A DNA stretch of 64,000 nucleotides from Bradysia coprophila. Its lineage: Eukaryota; Arthropoda; Insecta; Diptera; Sciaridae. Under the pieces are notes generated by a model. That model was not told where the DNA came from and did no database searches. It saw nothing but the letters and a program-made list of their open reading frames with translations. Made by a program: the position numbers and the translations under genes. The DNA lies in assembly GCF_014529535.1 (NCBI RefSeq), contig NW_023503423.1:4698473-4762472 (forward strand). The letters are read 5' to 3'. Positions 21,202 through 33,362 of this stretch are shown here, piece after piece. The first letter of the stretch is position 1; each line of letters opens with the position of its first letter.

Positions 21202-23972
21202 ATGAATCACATGTTACCGGTGTTTGCGTCCATGCAAAATCTTACAATTTGTCTGGAATCCATTCTGGATAAAGCTCAGTTTGATACGGTTTGCTTGATC
21301 CATTCAAATACGACAGCTGATATAGCGGACATCGTCCATCAACAATTAATGATAGACACCGAGAATGCGTGGATGAGATTTGATATGTCCGATGACTCCA
21401 CATTGCAACATCCATTATTGATGGACAATTTGTTCACGAAAATTTTTTTCGTATTTTTTCTCGACGACCTCAACGAGTTGGAGCTCGTTTTCAAATTTTT
21501 TTACGCAACCAAATTAAACCAGTTGGATAATCAAATTTACGTCATCAATAAATATCCAACAATGGATTTTTTAATGAAGGTCGGAGGATATATTCGAAAG
21601 AAAAAGTATATTAACGCAGCAACTGTATTCTGGAATACTAGTGGGCATGGTACAGGACTAGAAACATATAAGTTAAATGGACTTCAGGAAGGTATTTGGA
21701 AATTACCTGTCGACAATAACCAGTGCAATAGCGACAGTAAAATGTTTTCTCCTGATAACCTGCTCCACCTACACGGTAACGATATCATAGTCTACGGTCA
21801 AACCGAGCCGCCAAGGTTTGTCAGGACATCCGCAATGGTTAACGGAAAATACGAGCACAGTATTGGCGGCCACGATGTACTAATAATGGATACGATTTTG
21901 AAGCATTTAAATGCGACACCAAATTTCAAATTGATGCATATTGTCATATACATGATTAATCGAAGCATATACGAGGGTCATTTCAGTAAGTGAGAATTTT
22001 CAGAATCCAGAGTTCATTCTCCTTGTCCAACTGAGTCTGTTGTATGTGAAGTTGTTTCATTCGCGGAGTTATTTTAGTTTTGGTTAGAAATACCAGTTAT
22101 TTATTCGAATGGTCGAGAGCGAAATTCGGGATTCCAGTGTTTTGCGTTCGATGAGCCATCGTTTGGTGTTGGTTTTCAGCAAAATTTTTAATGTTTTGTG
22201 GTAATGTAACCTAAAACTCCAAGATAACTCAGAATGTGTGTCAATTTTTGTGACATCACCACAAAAATTAAAATGTTTACGGAAATCTAACACATTTTAA
22301 CACATACCAATGGTTCTACTTTTTCTAAAAAAGCGAGTCCAAAATTATCATCAAAATAATAATAATAATTTGGCCCCGAAATTAACTTCGGCTTCAACTT
22401 CTTTTTTGTCAAAAGTCTCAGAGAGGGAAGCCTATGGTGTACGTGACCATAGTTCGTCCAAAAACTCAATCGAAACACTTGGGGCCGAGTAACGATCTTA
22501 GTCCAAAGACCTAATAACATTCTATTGAACTATTTTCCAAATAAAACAAAAATTAGCAAAATTCGATTTACAATGCAGAAGACACTTAAGGCCATGTTAC
22601 AAACTCGAACGCAAATCTACTTCGCACGGGCCTAAAAACTTTGCAGATAATAATAATAATAAAAAAAATTGCAGAACCAGAGCACTGCACCGAACAACGC
22701 TACTTTAATGTTTCCCAAATAAACAGATACAATTGGTCCGTCCCTAATTCTTATGATGTATATGATTTGCTGTAAGCAAGGCTATTTAAACACTGTGTAT
22801 TTGCAGAGTCCTAAATTTCATTGTTTTCCTTAAATCAGAAAGATATACAAACCTTCTGGTATCGACATGAATTCGCAGCAAATGAAACATAATCTTTATT
22901 TGGATACATTACGCATCAAGGACTACACGTACCTCTATCCGCATGACACGGACAATTTTCTAATTGTCGTACCGAAGAGATTCAAATCGAAAACCGAATA
23001 CGACCAAATACTAAAATCACCAATGGTTCTCGTTTGGGGTCCAGTAGTAATAGCCGCAACAGTTGCACGATTAATTTTCAATAAAATTATGAGAACTGAC
23101 AAAAGTGTCGTCGATCTCTTTCTTCAAACATTTGGATTATCCTTGGGAATTTCCTTCAACGCCACCATTTCAACTGCCGCCGAAAATTTACTACTTTGGT
23201 GGTTCTGTTTGGGAACAATGCTATCGGGAATGCTGCTGTCGTCATCGATGTTTCAAGGGTTCGCCTTGCAGCTGAACATTTTGACTATAAGTAATTTGAA
23301 GGAACTAGCAATGTCAGGACTGAACGTTCAGGCACCAAGATACAGTGAGACTGTCACGTGAGTATTTTGCCGCAAACAAATAAAAGATTTGAGCTGAACG
23401 CCACTTTGTTGCAGTCAATTCTTCGAAAATATTCCTCAAAATCTCAAGGTGACGTACAAAATGGACTTTGAGATAAGTGAGATGATTTTTAATCGAAATA
23501 CGAGCAATGCTTACGTCATTCGCGAGGGAAAGTTCAAAATTCTGTTTGGCAGCGACCAGGATGTTTGGCATGTTATTGAACGATTCGGTAAACAGTTTCT
23601 AGTTCCACAAAAATACATTCCAACAAACTTGATTCAACCACAGGTTTTGAGTATCTCTCCTACAGACTTCACTTCTTTTCGTATGTTGAGAATCGGATGA
23701 ATATGGTCTTACAGAGATGTGTCGATCATGGAATAACTAACTATTTAATTGCAAAAAATAGGCGCCTCTTAACTGGCATCAAGCCCAAAGAACACACAAT
23801 TATTTCAACGACTGTTGAATCTCTTACAATCAGCGACATGGAAAACCCTTTTTTGTTGTACGCTTTAGGTGTTGTATTGAGTGCATGTGCATGGATTGCT
23901 GAAAGAATTTATTTTAAAACGAAAATTTCGCGAAAGAAAACCAAGGCAAGAGCTGCGATTTTGACAAAATGA
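21202..23972 (+). CDS. divergent ionotropic receptor (Ir), copy 2, intact
   Basis: Five exons: 21202-21985, 22675-22771, 22839-23357, 23415-23587 and 23644-23972. They are 784, 97, 519, 173 and 329 nt with phases identical to copy 1, giving 633 aa. Intron 1 (689 bp) is much longer than in copy 1 because it holds a decayed foldback repeat and a taa microsatellite. TM1 SPMVLVWGPVVIAATVARLI, pore VVDLFLQTFGLSLG, TM2 LLLWWFCLGTMLSGMLL and TM3 PFLLYALGVVLSACAWIAE are all kept. An apparent stop after LRIG belongs to the unspliced frame: joining at TTCG|GTAAAC and CCACAG|GTTTTG removes it. The role is as for copy 1, and divergence is greatest in the N-terminal half. Confidence 0.9.
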
Positions 23973-24068
23973 TCTCTTCAGTTCAATGTTTCAGCCATTG
24001 TTTGTTATTGAAATGGAACCTTAGTAATTATGATATAATATGAATAACCTTTTTAAAGCACAAGAAAC

Positions 24069-26042
24069 CAGAGCCTAATATTTGGGAATTAATTCTCTAA
24101 ATTCCCAAAATTCCCAAAAATTCCCTAAATTCCCAAAAATTCCCTAAAATTCCCAAAAAAACAACAAATATTTCAGAACATATTGAATATAATATATTCA
24201 GTAAAATGAGCTTAAGCGGCATATCGCCAAAACTGGAGGTGATGGTGATAGGGGAACAAGTGGTCTCCGATTTTAATGAGTGATAGATTCGTCTTCAATT
24301 CTAGAGAATCGTATCTTTCATTTTTTTAGAACATTTTTTTAAATTTTCGTTTAAAGTGTTCAAAGGTGAAAGCATGTCAGAGGGTACCGAAAACGCTTTT
24401 GTGCATTCGACAACTGAAATACGACCTATTTTGCCATGATTTTTCATTAAGAAATGTCAGTTTTTCCCGAACCATATATCGTGCGGGAAAAAACTTCATT
24501 TCTTTACGATTTATAGTGCGGGAAAAGAATTACATGAATTTTTCTATGACTATACGATTGATTAAATTTAATATGGTGAATGTGAAGTGTTTATGTTTTC
24601 AAGTAAATTGATGTGTTTTGTCTATTTCAGTTGTCCGATGCACAAAACGTTGTTCGTACCTCGACAGGAAATGGATTTTTTCAGCACACGTCCTAATTTT
24701 CCTTAGGAAACTCCGAAAACTTAGGACTGGTGCTGAAAAATCGTCATTTCCTGTCTTGGTACGAAAAATACTATTTCGGCTATAACTCAAAAATAATTAT
24801 TTTAAGAGCAATCTACATTCCGACCTTCTATGAAAAACATTTTCGATGATAACTTCTTATTAGAATATTTTTTGAAAAAATTGGTTTCATCGTTTGGTAC
24901 AACATATAAAGTTTCGATAGCCACCAGAATAAACCGCGAGCCTTTTTTGATAAAAGTTTATTTTTGTTATAAAAACTTTTTATATTTTTTTATAGAAATT
25001 AATTAAAAAAATCACTGCCATGATGAACTCACGTACGGAAACTCTAAAGAATCGAAATGGGATATTAGGTATCTGTCAGCTGATGGGAATATTTTGTTTG
25101 TTAGTGTTGGTTTTTTGGTTATCTCGGTGATCACAATTAAAACAAACTGTCAACAAATAAAACATCCCAATTTGTTAAGTCACGAAATTGTTTTTTTTTT
25201 CAAGCGAGTGATTTTTTGAAAATTGGAGCGGCTTTTTAAACTGAAATTAAAAATTTCAAATTCCACTTTTCCAATATCAATATACATTTTCAGTGTGTTT
25301 TTGATGTGTCCATTGAAATAAAAATAATATGGACAAAGGCTCGCCGTTTATTGTCAAGATTGATGCAGTCTACGCCGAGAAAACTCAAAAGTCCAAAAAA
25401 ATATCATAAAAACACAAATTTTAGGAGTTTTGAGTTTTTTCGCATCAATCTGGACAATTCCAGTGGCTATCGAAACCTTATATGTTCTCTGGCACCAAAC
25501 GATGAGGCCACTTTTTTCAAAAATAATTCGAATAAAAAGTTATCATCAAAAATGTATTTCATAGGGGGTCGGAGTGTAGATTGCTCTTAAATTATTGTGG
25601 TGTTGTACTAATGTCGGCTTTGGAGAGACCTACAAGTAGAGTATACGCCCTGGCTGGTGCGAGTACATCGACGAGAATTATATCCTTCAGAGCATAATAT
25701 TTGGGAACCAATTTTCAAAAGTTCACTAAAATTCCAAAAAAAATCCCATTTTTTTTCTTTGCTTGTTCATAGTTTTTAAAGGTTTTTGAACTTTTCCTGA
25801 TCTTTTACGAGCATTTAATTATAAAAATGCAAAGAAAAGAAATTTTTTGGGAATTTTAAGGAATTTTTGGGAATTAATTCTCAAAATTCCCAAAAATTCT
25901 CTAAATTCCCAAAAATTCCCTAAATTCCCAAAAATTCCATAAATTCCCAAAAATTCCATAAATTCCCAAAAATTCCCTAAATACCAAAAATTCCCTAAAT
26001 TCCCAAAAATTCTCAAAAATGATTCCCAAATATTAGGCTCTG
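24069..26042. mobile_element. composite non-autonomous element, 8-bp TSD caagaaac (hAT type)
   Basis: The ends are CAGAGCCTAATATTTGGGAA and its exact inverse, with caagaaac at 24061-24068 and 26043-26050. Unit 3 has one uninterrupted copy of this site (about 39007). Next to both ends are tandem runs of aaattcccaaaaattccct. A third tip, cagagcataatatttggga, sits internally at 25684, so the right 359 bp look like a complete shorter element. The core holds inverted arms at about 24784-24925 and 25455-25600. There is no transposase ORF. Confidence 0.85.
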
Positions 26043-26586
26043 CAAGAAACCATAGTTATTTACGTTTTGAACGATTGATTTGTGAAAATTTAACTTCATT
26101 TGAGGTACAAGCGAAAATGCCTCAGATCGACCGTCCCAAACAGGTACTTTTACATATGTATTCAACTTTACATGCAACGTGCCGAAAATCCGAGAAAAAA
26201 ATAAAAATTCTCTCATTTGCGGCCCCGTCGCACGTAAAATATAACTTGAGCTCAGCACATCACTTTGCTGTTCGATTTGATTGTAGAAATAAGATTTCAC
26301 TTACGCAATAGATCATCTTTGCGGTACTTTCAGAAGTGACCTCACTTAAGCTTCGTTAAATGCGTTGTTCATTCACTCATTTGTACGAATTATTCTTAAC
26401 GTGGATGCCATTTCAAACGTCCTTGAAGATGATTTATAGTAATAATGTTAGTCGCACCATTGTAAAGTGTTAAGTGAAGCAAAATAAAAATGTCATCAAT
26501 TGAAAATCAATCGAAAATTTACTAACTCACTAGATCGCCAAACGTAATTTCTTCGGTGTTGGAGATTTTTCTGGACCTACTGGCGT

Positions 26587-27745
26587 CAGGAACCTGCAAT
26601 CCACTAATTAAACCTTAAAAAATTCAACCAGTTCTGAGTGGGTTGGGTTGGTTAGGTTCTACCAAAAATGAATTGATTTAGTCCAATATGGACTGGACTT
26701 TTGTTTTTAGGTATGGGTAGAAAAACGTGTAATGGTTGAACAACTAGAATGTCCATTTGGTTAGGGTAGATTATTCTTGGACTTCATTTAACATAGCCCA
26801 GTCCACCGAAATGAATTCGGTTTGGATTGGATATGATCGGGTATATAATTCATTTTCGGTTGGTTATGTTTAAACTGGATGGTATTAGTTTGTAGAGCCA
26901 GGTATGCGCTTTTACTTGTTAGAGACACATTTTATCTTTCAAGCAAAATGTGTTGAATGAGCTTTTACTCGTTAGAGACACATTTCAATAAATAAATAAA
27001 TGTCTGGAGTTGAGAGTCCAATTTATATAAAAACCTCAATCGGTCAGTTCTATAACTTCAAACGATAACATTACATTACCATCATGCAAAAATCGCTATC
27101 GCAAAATCTATAGATTCAAATAAACATTCAAAATTCACATTAACATTGGTCTCACACAATCATTAGCAAAAAAACCAGTTTCAGCTCTTCTTTGTGTCAC
27201 ATATGTGCACGAAATCTGTATCCATACAATAGCATTGTTCTAATCAATCTTCTGTAATATAATTTGAGTTTGCACAGTAAAGGCTATATAAATTGAACTC
27301 AAAACCGACTGCCACCACGGTTTTTTTTCAATTTTGAATTTCACACATGTATTCTAGAAATCAATTTATTTAAATAAAGCAAAATATCGACTTAATAAGT
27401 TTAAATTGTGACATTAAAACCTATTAAATTAGGTCCGAACAGACCAATCCTATCCAGTCCAAAAATAACCAACCGAAAATGAATTATGTACCCGATCATA
27501 TCCAATCCAAACCGAATTCATTTTGGTGGACTGGGCTATGTTGAATGTAGTCCAAGAATAATCTACCCTAACCAAATGGACATTCTAGTTGTTCAACAGT
27601 TATACGTTTTTCTACCCATACCTAAAAACAAAAGTCCAGTCCATATCGGACCAAATCAATTTATTTTAGGTAGAGCCTAACCAACCCGACCCACTCAAAA
27701 CTGGTTGGATTTTCTAAAGATTAATCCTTGGATTGCAGGTTCCTG
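26587..27745. mobile_element. hAT-type foldback element, 8-bp TSD actggcgt
   Basis: The 1159-bp element has inverted ends CAGGAACCTGCAATCCA and TGGATTGCAGGTTCCTG. actggcgt lies at 26579-26586 and 27746-27753, and unit 3 has the intact empty site at about 40139-40148. Inverted homology continues inward for about 250 bp (for example ggttgggttggttaggttct against gagcctaaccaacccgaccc). The interior is non-coding, so it is non-autonomous. Confidence 0.93.
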
Positions 27746-28007
27746 ACTGGCGTAGTGACAGTGGAATTTGATTTGGTGAAATTACTGAAAATTGTCTACC
27801 GATAAATCCGAATAAAATATGCCCTGTCTGACACTGTCAGACTGACAGTGCGGTTGAATTTAGCTGTAATTAAATTGAAATTTACTCTTGATTTTTTGGG
27901 TATTATTAATTTTCGATTGCACCATTCGGTGTACTAGGAGGATTGGGTTTGTAATTGGTGGAGGTTCTAATTATTTTTTTTAAAGCTTTTTTATTTGTTT
28001 AAAAGAA

Positions 28008-29002
28008 TGGTGGGTGGTCTGGGTATCCGAAGAATATCCGATATAGCACTTCCAGCTTTTCTAAGTTCATTACATGGTACAAGTAACCTCGCGTCTCTCA
28101 TATTATCAAACACGGACTGCGAAAGTACTTTACACTTATGGAATGAATCTTTGGAACAATGGAACACTATAAACGAGAATATGCCATCAAATCGATCAAT
28201 GCAGAAAGAATGGGACAGAATTAATTTAGAAAGAATTGTTTCCGATGAAATTCTTTTATAATCTTCAAAAGACATTGCCCGTTTTAAAGCGCTTCAAGAG
28301 CCAGAATCTGGAGGTTGGCTGCAGGTCATTCCATCAAACAACATCGGAACAACTTTAAGTAATCAAGATTTTCAAATCTGTGTGGCTCTTCGTCTCGGTA
28401 TCAACCATTTCACTAAACACAAATGCATCTGCGGATCGATGGTCGACGAAAGCGGTACTCATGGACTTAGTTGCCCAAACGCAAAGGGCACATGGCCTCG
28501 TCATTTAGACCTCAATCACACATATCACCGAGCTCTAACGTCAGCACATCGTAGTTCTACTCTTGAACCGATCGGTCTATCACGAGATGACGGAAAACGG
28601 CCAGATGGAACAACTCTATCTCCCTGGTCAAAGGGAAAACGTTTGGTCTGGGATGTTACCTGCGTAGACACATTGGCGCCAACATATTTAAATTCCTCAA
28701 TGAAAAAAGCTGGCTCGGCGGCGGAACTAGCATGTAGCCGGAAGCACAGTCACTACACAAAAATTAAGGCTGCAAATTTTATTTTCGTTGGCTTGGCCGT
28801 CGAAACCCTAGGACCTTGGTGCAAAGAAACAAAGTCTTTCGTTGACACAATCGGAAAAATGCTAATAGAAGAATCGGGTGATATACGAGCTAAGAAATTC
28901 CTATGCAATAGAATTTCATTAGCCATACAACGTGGGAATGCAGCAAGCATTCTTGGAACACACCCTACAAATGAAAAACTTACAGAAATTTTTGATTTGT
29001 AA
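28008..29002 (+). pseudogene. C-terminal fragment of a non-LTR retrotransposon polyprotein
   Basis: One frame is open to the stop at 29000-29002 except for a single TAA at 28259-28261. Visible motifs: a Cys/His pair CICGSMVDESGTHGLSC, then EPIGLSRDDGKRPDGTTLSP, then LVWDVTCVDT, and the terminal RISLAIQRGNAASILGT. RPDG followed by WDxTCxDT resembles a PD-(D/E)XK restriction-like endonuclease core, which some non-LTR elements carry after the reverse transcriptase. That assignment is inference. No reverse-transcriptase motif remains. Confidence 0.75.
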
Positions 29003-29059
29003 AACAATGTCTCATGTACACTTAAAATTTTCAAAAATCAATAATAAAAAAAAAAAAAA
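28008..29059 (+). mobile_element. 5'-truncated non-LTR retrotransposon with poly(A), 10-bp TSD
   Basis: The 1052-bp insertion ends in an A-run (about 29046-29059) and is flanked by tttaaaagaa at 27998-28007 and 29060-29069. Unit 3 has the empty site ttgtttaaaagaacaaat at about 40394. Truncation at the 5' end, an A-tail and a target duplication are the marks of target-primed reverse transcription. It landed inside the 3' non-coding part of the older jockey-type fragment. Confidence 0.93.
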
Positions 29060-29273
29060 TTTAAAAGAACAAATACAGTAAAATCTTAAAACGATGATAA
29101 CAGACAAAATCCTACTGCTTTATGTTGAACCACTTCATTCTAAAGCATAGCAAATGATCGTTAGCAAAAGAATGACTTCGACGGAAAAAAAACTTCGGAA
29201 ATTAAAAAACGGTGAAAAAGAAAACTGGTAGCGACGATCAAGCAAATTTAAAGACGATTAAGCTAACAACTCA
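29060..29273 (-). mobile_element. 3' remnant of jockey-type retroelement in unit 2
   Basis: This piece matches 40395-40609, the 3' non-coding end of the jockey-type fragment that continues into coding sequence after unit 3. In unit 2 it is cut at the duplication junction, showing that this retroelement was in place before the tandem duplication. Confidence 0.75.
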
Positions 29274-29283
29274 ACAACTCAGT
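29274..29283. other. duplication junction with 10-bp filler
   Basis: acaactcagt separates the end of unit 2 (ending aacaactca) from the start of unit 3 (gccgcgc). The first eight bases repeat the preceding acaactca, which looks like templated filler from polymerase slippage or repair. Confidence 0.8.
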
Positions 29284-29501
29284 GCCGCGCGAAAATCATA
29301 TTCGTTTTTTCCATAAGCAGTCCTTTCCGCGTACGAATAGCCAGTACTCATAAGATTACAAAAGAGTGCAACCGACGATATAAAACGACTGTAACTGTAG
29401 TTGTAAAACAATATTGAGATTTTGAGTGTGTTAGAATGGTTAACTAAAAAGAACAAGAGCGAAGTTCTTCTCAAGAAGATATTTGTTGCTGAAGTAAATT
29501 T

Positions 29502-29651
29502 TCTTAGTTTTGGAATAGTTGTGGATAGAGAAAGCGGAGCTTTTATAAAAGATGTCTTTATTGTATGACGAACTTGTACAGAGTGAATCCTTTGATCAAT
29601 TTTACATTAATTCATTAACACGAATACTATGATCAAATTAGTAAACCAACA
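29502..29651 (-). repeat. 3' LTR of the copia-type element
   Basis: 150 bp, identical to 34363-34512. Boundaries are set by the aattt TSD and by the loss of identity between the two copies. Confidence 0.95.
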
Positions 29652-29683
29652 GCCCCTCTTAATTTGATATCCGCATTTGACCA

Positions 29684-31379
29684 TTAATTGTTAAGGCAGA
29701 GATTGTTTCGATGATTAGTGAAGAGAGTGCTACGCAAGCTTCTCGCCACTAGATTTTCGCCCGGACTGTCGATATTCGTTGGTGAATGCATCATAGACCG
29801 TTTTACTTCCGTTTGTGTTTGCGAATTGTTCGACTCCATCGCCCTTTTCCATTTGAACCAGTCACTACGATCATTTTCATTGTCTACTGAAACCGAATCT
29901 TTCTGAACGTACTCTTGTGCAGTCATCGATGAATGTATCGGTCTCGTTGCCCATGCAACATATCGATCAGGTTGATGTCGGTTTCGATTCCTTCTCAGTG
30001 TGCGATTGTCCTCCACATCTTCCTGTTGGAAGTTTACAACGCTTGCATTATGATTACCTTCGGTGCTACGCCCAATTTCTTTGCCGTCGTTTTCCATTTC
30101 TGAATCACTTATCTCAACAGTACTTGGAAGATCTTGAATTTCTCGCTCATTAAATGTAATATGACGACCAATGACTAGCCTATCGTTTTCAATGTCCCAT
30201 AAACGATAACTGAATTTGGACGATGCATACCCAAGCATGATGCACTTTGTTGCCTTTGATCGTTTCTCTGCCGATGCGTAATTGTAGCAAATTGACCCAA
30301 ATACTTTGATGTGTGATAAGTCCGGTTTTGACCTGTACCAAATTTCCACCGGTGTTTTATTCTTGAATTGTTCATCGTACGCATTGATTGGACTTCGATT
30401 CTTTATGTAGTTCGCTGTGATGACAGCCTCATTCCAGAAATGCTTCCCCAAATTACTGGCCAACAGCATTGCCCGTGCTTTTTCAGCTAACGTTCGGTTA
30501 AGCATTTTTGCAACGCCATTTGTTTCCGGATCGTACGTTTGAATAATTTGAATTCCACGTTTCTTGCAAAACGTCTTCAATTCGTTCGATATATATTCCC
30601 CTTCGCCACGATTGTCAGCCTTCAGTTTTGTGATCGAGCTGCAATCCAATTGTTTCACCTGCTTGCAATGTAACGCCTCAGCCATCGCAACGAATTCTTG
30701 AAACTTTTCAAGAACTTGGTTTTTCGATTCCATGCAATAGACCATCGACGCTCTTGAGTAATCGTCCGTGAATATGACGAAATATCTTGAGCCGTCCCAT
30801 GCTGCTTCGGATACTGGACCATACACATCGGAGTGAATAAGTTCTAGCACTCGACCAGATCGAATGACTTCCTTCTTTGAAAACGGTTGATTCGACTCCT
30901 TGTCCATTATGCAAGGTTCACAGAACTTTTCACCTCTGTCCGTTTTGATTTTCTCCATGCCAGTAACCATGTTCTGAGAGATCAACTTCTTCATGTCGAA
31001 CACATTCAAATGACAAAGACGTTGATGCCATAAACTTTGTGCTTCTCTCTTATTGATCTCTTCATCTGCAACGCCACAGAACGCGTCCTTTTCGACTTGA
31101 AACTCTACCTCATATAGGTTTCCGTTCCTGTTCGCAGTGAATTGCTCTCGGCCATCTTTTGAGATTCTTGCTCCGTGCTTCGTGAAAGTGACTTCGTAAC
31201 CTTTATCGCATAGCTTCCCAATCGACATAAGATTGCACCTTAAGCCCTTGACGAACAGTACGTTCGACATAATTCGATTCGTACTTTCACCTTCCTGGAT
31301 GGTTTTCACAGATATGTTACCGCTCTCCTTAGCGACCAACGTTTCGCCATCCTTTGCAACTGTAATTTCGATCGGATCT
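29684..31379 (-). pseudogene. copia pol, integrase part, reverse transcriptase missing
   Basis: The frame re-enters after the nested insertion at 31379 and stays open to 29684. It shows the pre-integrase zinc finger (HQRLCHLN ... CEPC), then integrase blocks LIHSDVYGP and VIFTDDYSR and the second Asp in KADNRGE. In place of the usual NGVAER-type block with catalytic Glu it reads NGVAKMLNRTL, so the expected Glu is Lys. The frame then passes WFKWKRAMES, where copia RT normally begins, and stops about 45 residues later. RT and RNase H have been lost by deletion. Confidence 0.88.
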
Positions 31380-33362
31380 TACTTACTTCTTACTTCTCCG
31401 GCGCTACAGCCACTTGTGGGCCTTGGCCTGATCGAGAATCCGGTTCCAGCGAACCCTGTCCCCTGCTACACTTCGCCAACTTCTTATTCCCAGCGTCCGT
31501 AGATCTAATTCGACGCCATCTATCCATCTCATCTTTGGACGACCTTTTCCTCGTCGCCCTTCTGGATCGTTTCGGAATAACATCGAGGGAGCTCTGTTCA
31601 TATCCATGCGTGCTAGATGCCCCGCCCACCTCAACCGTTGGACTTTCACCACTGCCACAATATCCGGTTCACCAAAATCACGTTTCAGTTCAAAGTTGTA
31701 CCGTCGCCGCCACCTTTCACCTTCGCGCATTGCTCCAAAAATGGTACGGAGGACTTTACGCTCGAACGTTAGGAGCAACTGTTCATCGCTTTTCTTCACC
31801 GTCCAAGACTCGCATCCGTAGATTAGAACCGGGCGAATAAGCGTTTTGTAAACTTGGCACTTCGTTTTCTTTGATACCAACTTTGATCGTAAATGTTTCA
31901 TTAGCCCGTAATAGCACCTGCTTGCCGCCATGATTCGCCTTTGTATCTCCGGCGTGTTGTCGCCATCAGATCGAATCAGCGCACCAAGCTAGACGAATTC
32001 GTCGACTACCTCGAGGTTCAACTCATCAATGCTCATCACGTCTCCTTGTTGATTGGCTACCGAATCGGGCTCGGCCTTCATGTACTTTGTTTTTGATTCG
32101 TTTATCATCAAACCCATTCTTTCCGCTTGGATTTTCAGATTTGTGAAAGTGTCCACTGCTGCTGCATGTGTGCGGCTGGCGATGTCCAAGTCATCCGCAA
32201 AGCCCAGGATTTGGACTGTTCCATTCGCCAGTGTTTTGTTGGTTTGGATACCAGCACGCCTCATCGCAATTTCCAAAGCCAAATTGAAGAGCAGGCATGA
32301 CAGTACGTCGCCCTGCTTCAGCCCTTCCATAACAGCAAAAACATCGGACATGTCATTTTGCAGCTTGACACGACATCTGGTGCCTTCCAATGTCGCTTTC
32401 ACAAGACGAATCAATTTTGTTTCGAAGCCCAGCTCCTTCATCGCCATATACAGCTCTCTACGCTTGGTCCTATCGTAGGCTTGCTTGAAGTCGATGAAAA
32501 GATGGTACGTCCGGACTCGAAATTCTCTGCCTTTTTGCAGAATCAGACGAAGGTTGAAAATTTGGTCGGTTGTTGAGCGATCTCGTCTGAATCCGCCCTG
32601 ATACTCCCCTATGACATTCTCAGCTCGTGGATTTAATCTACCGAGTAGCACTCGTGCAAAAACCTTGTACGCCGTGTTAAGCAAAGCAATTCCACGGTAG
32701 TTTTCGCAAATCGTTTTGTCGCCTTTCTTGTGCAGAGGTATAATGGCGCCCTCTAGCCACTGGTCAGGCAACGATTCGTTGTTCCATATTCGCAAGACTA
32801 AATCGTATATCACTTTACACAATTCCTCACCACCCATTTTCAGCAGTTCCGCTGGTATATTGTCCGGACCGGAAGCTTTGTTGTTCTTGAGTGAGGATAT
32901 TGCTGCTGATACTTCCTCCAACGTTGGTGCATCCACACTACGACCGTCGTCGTTGAGAAAAGAATCATCCATGGTAGCGTCGTCTTCAACATCCCCGTTA
33001 TATAGCACATTGAAATGATCCTTGAATCGCTCCAGGACATCATGTTTGGCTGTCAGCAACGCGCCGGTCGCTGATCTGCAAATGGTCATTCGGGAATTGA
33101 AGCCCTTACGCTGGTGGTTGATCTGTTTGTAGAATTTTCGGGACTCGTTCGCGCTACGAAGTTGTTCGAGGTGAAGAAGCGTCCTTTCTTCAAGCTCCTT
33201 TTTCTTACGCCGGTGCAGACGTTTTTCAATCCTCCTAAGTTCCTTGTAGCGCTCACCCGCCGCCGCTTTTTGCTCTCTTGTTCTCGCAGTTTCCTTCTCT
33301 ATGTGTGCAGCATTTTTTTGTTCCGTCGCATCAGCACATTCCGCGTCAAACCAGGTCTTGAT
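31380..33362 (-). mobile_element. RTE-type non-LTR retrotransposon nested in the copia element, 12-bp TSD
   Basis: The 1983-bp insertion is flanked by tcgatcggatct at 31368-31379 and 33363-33374. Its 3' end (plus coordinate 31380) carries short taag-type repeats instead of poly(A), as RTE elements do. Its 5' end is truncated just before the WFDAEC block that separates endonuclease and reverse transcriptase. The copia reading frame continues cleanly across one TSD copy, so no copia sequence was lost. Confidence 0.93.
31404..33362 (-). pseudogene. RTE-type reverse transcriptase, 5'-truncated, one nonsense codon
   Basis: The frame begins WFDAECADATEQ near 33350 and runs through the finger/palm blocks: DNIPAELLKMGG, IPLHKKGDKTICENYRGIAL, GFRRDRSTTDQIF, FIDFKQAYD, GLKQGDVLSCLLFN and the catalytic FADDLDIA. 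It then reaches the C-terminal YGCESWT, RLRWAGHLARM and GRPKMRWIDGVE blocks, ending AKAHKWL. A single in-frame TAG at 31989-31991, where the family has an aromatic residue, splits it. The apurinic endonuclease domain is absent. Confidence 0.92.

Larger units (their letters stand above)
19274..29273. repeat. tandem segmental duplication, unit 2
   Basis: From gccgcgcgaaaatc at 19274 to aacaactca at 29273 this segment is homologous to unit 3 (29284-40609) in the same orientation. It carries Ir copy 2 with its 5' and 3' flanks and the 3' end of a jockey-type retroelement. It is 10.0 kb long. Removing four insertions absent from unit 3 (19996-20350, 24069-26042, 26587-27745, 28008-29059 and their TSDs) leaves about 5.4 kb. 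Confidence 0.93.

Noticed and set aside
23587..23700. Stop codon after LRIG in Ir copies 2 and 3 as evidence of pseudogenes
   Set aside because: A short GT-AG intron with the same phase is present in all three copies and removes the stop.
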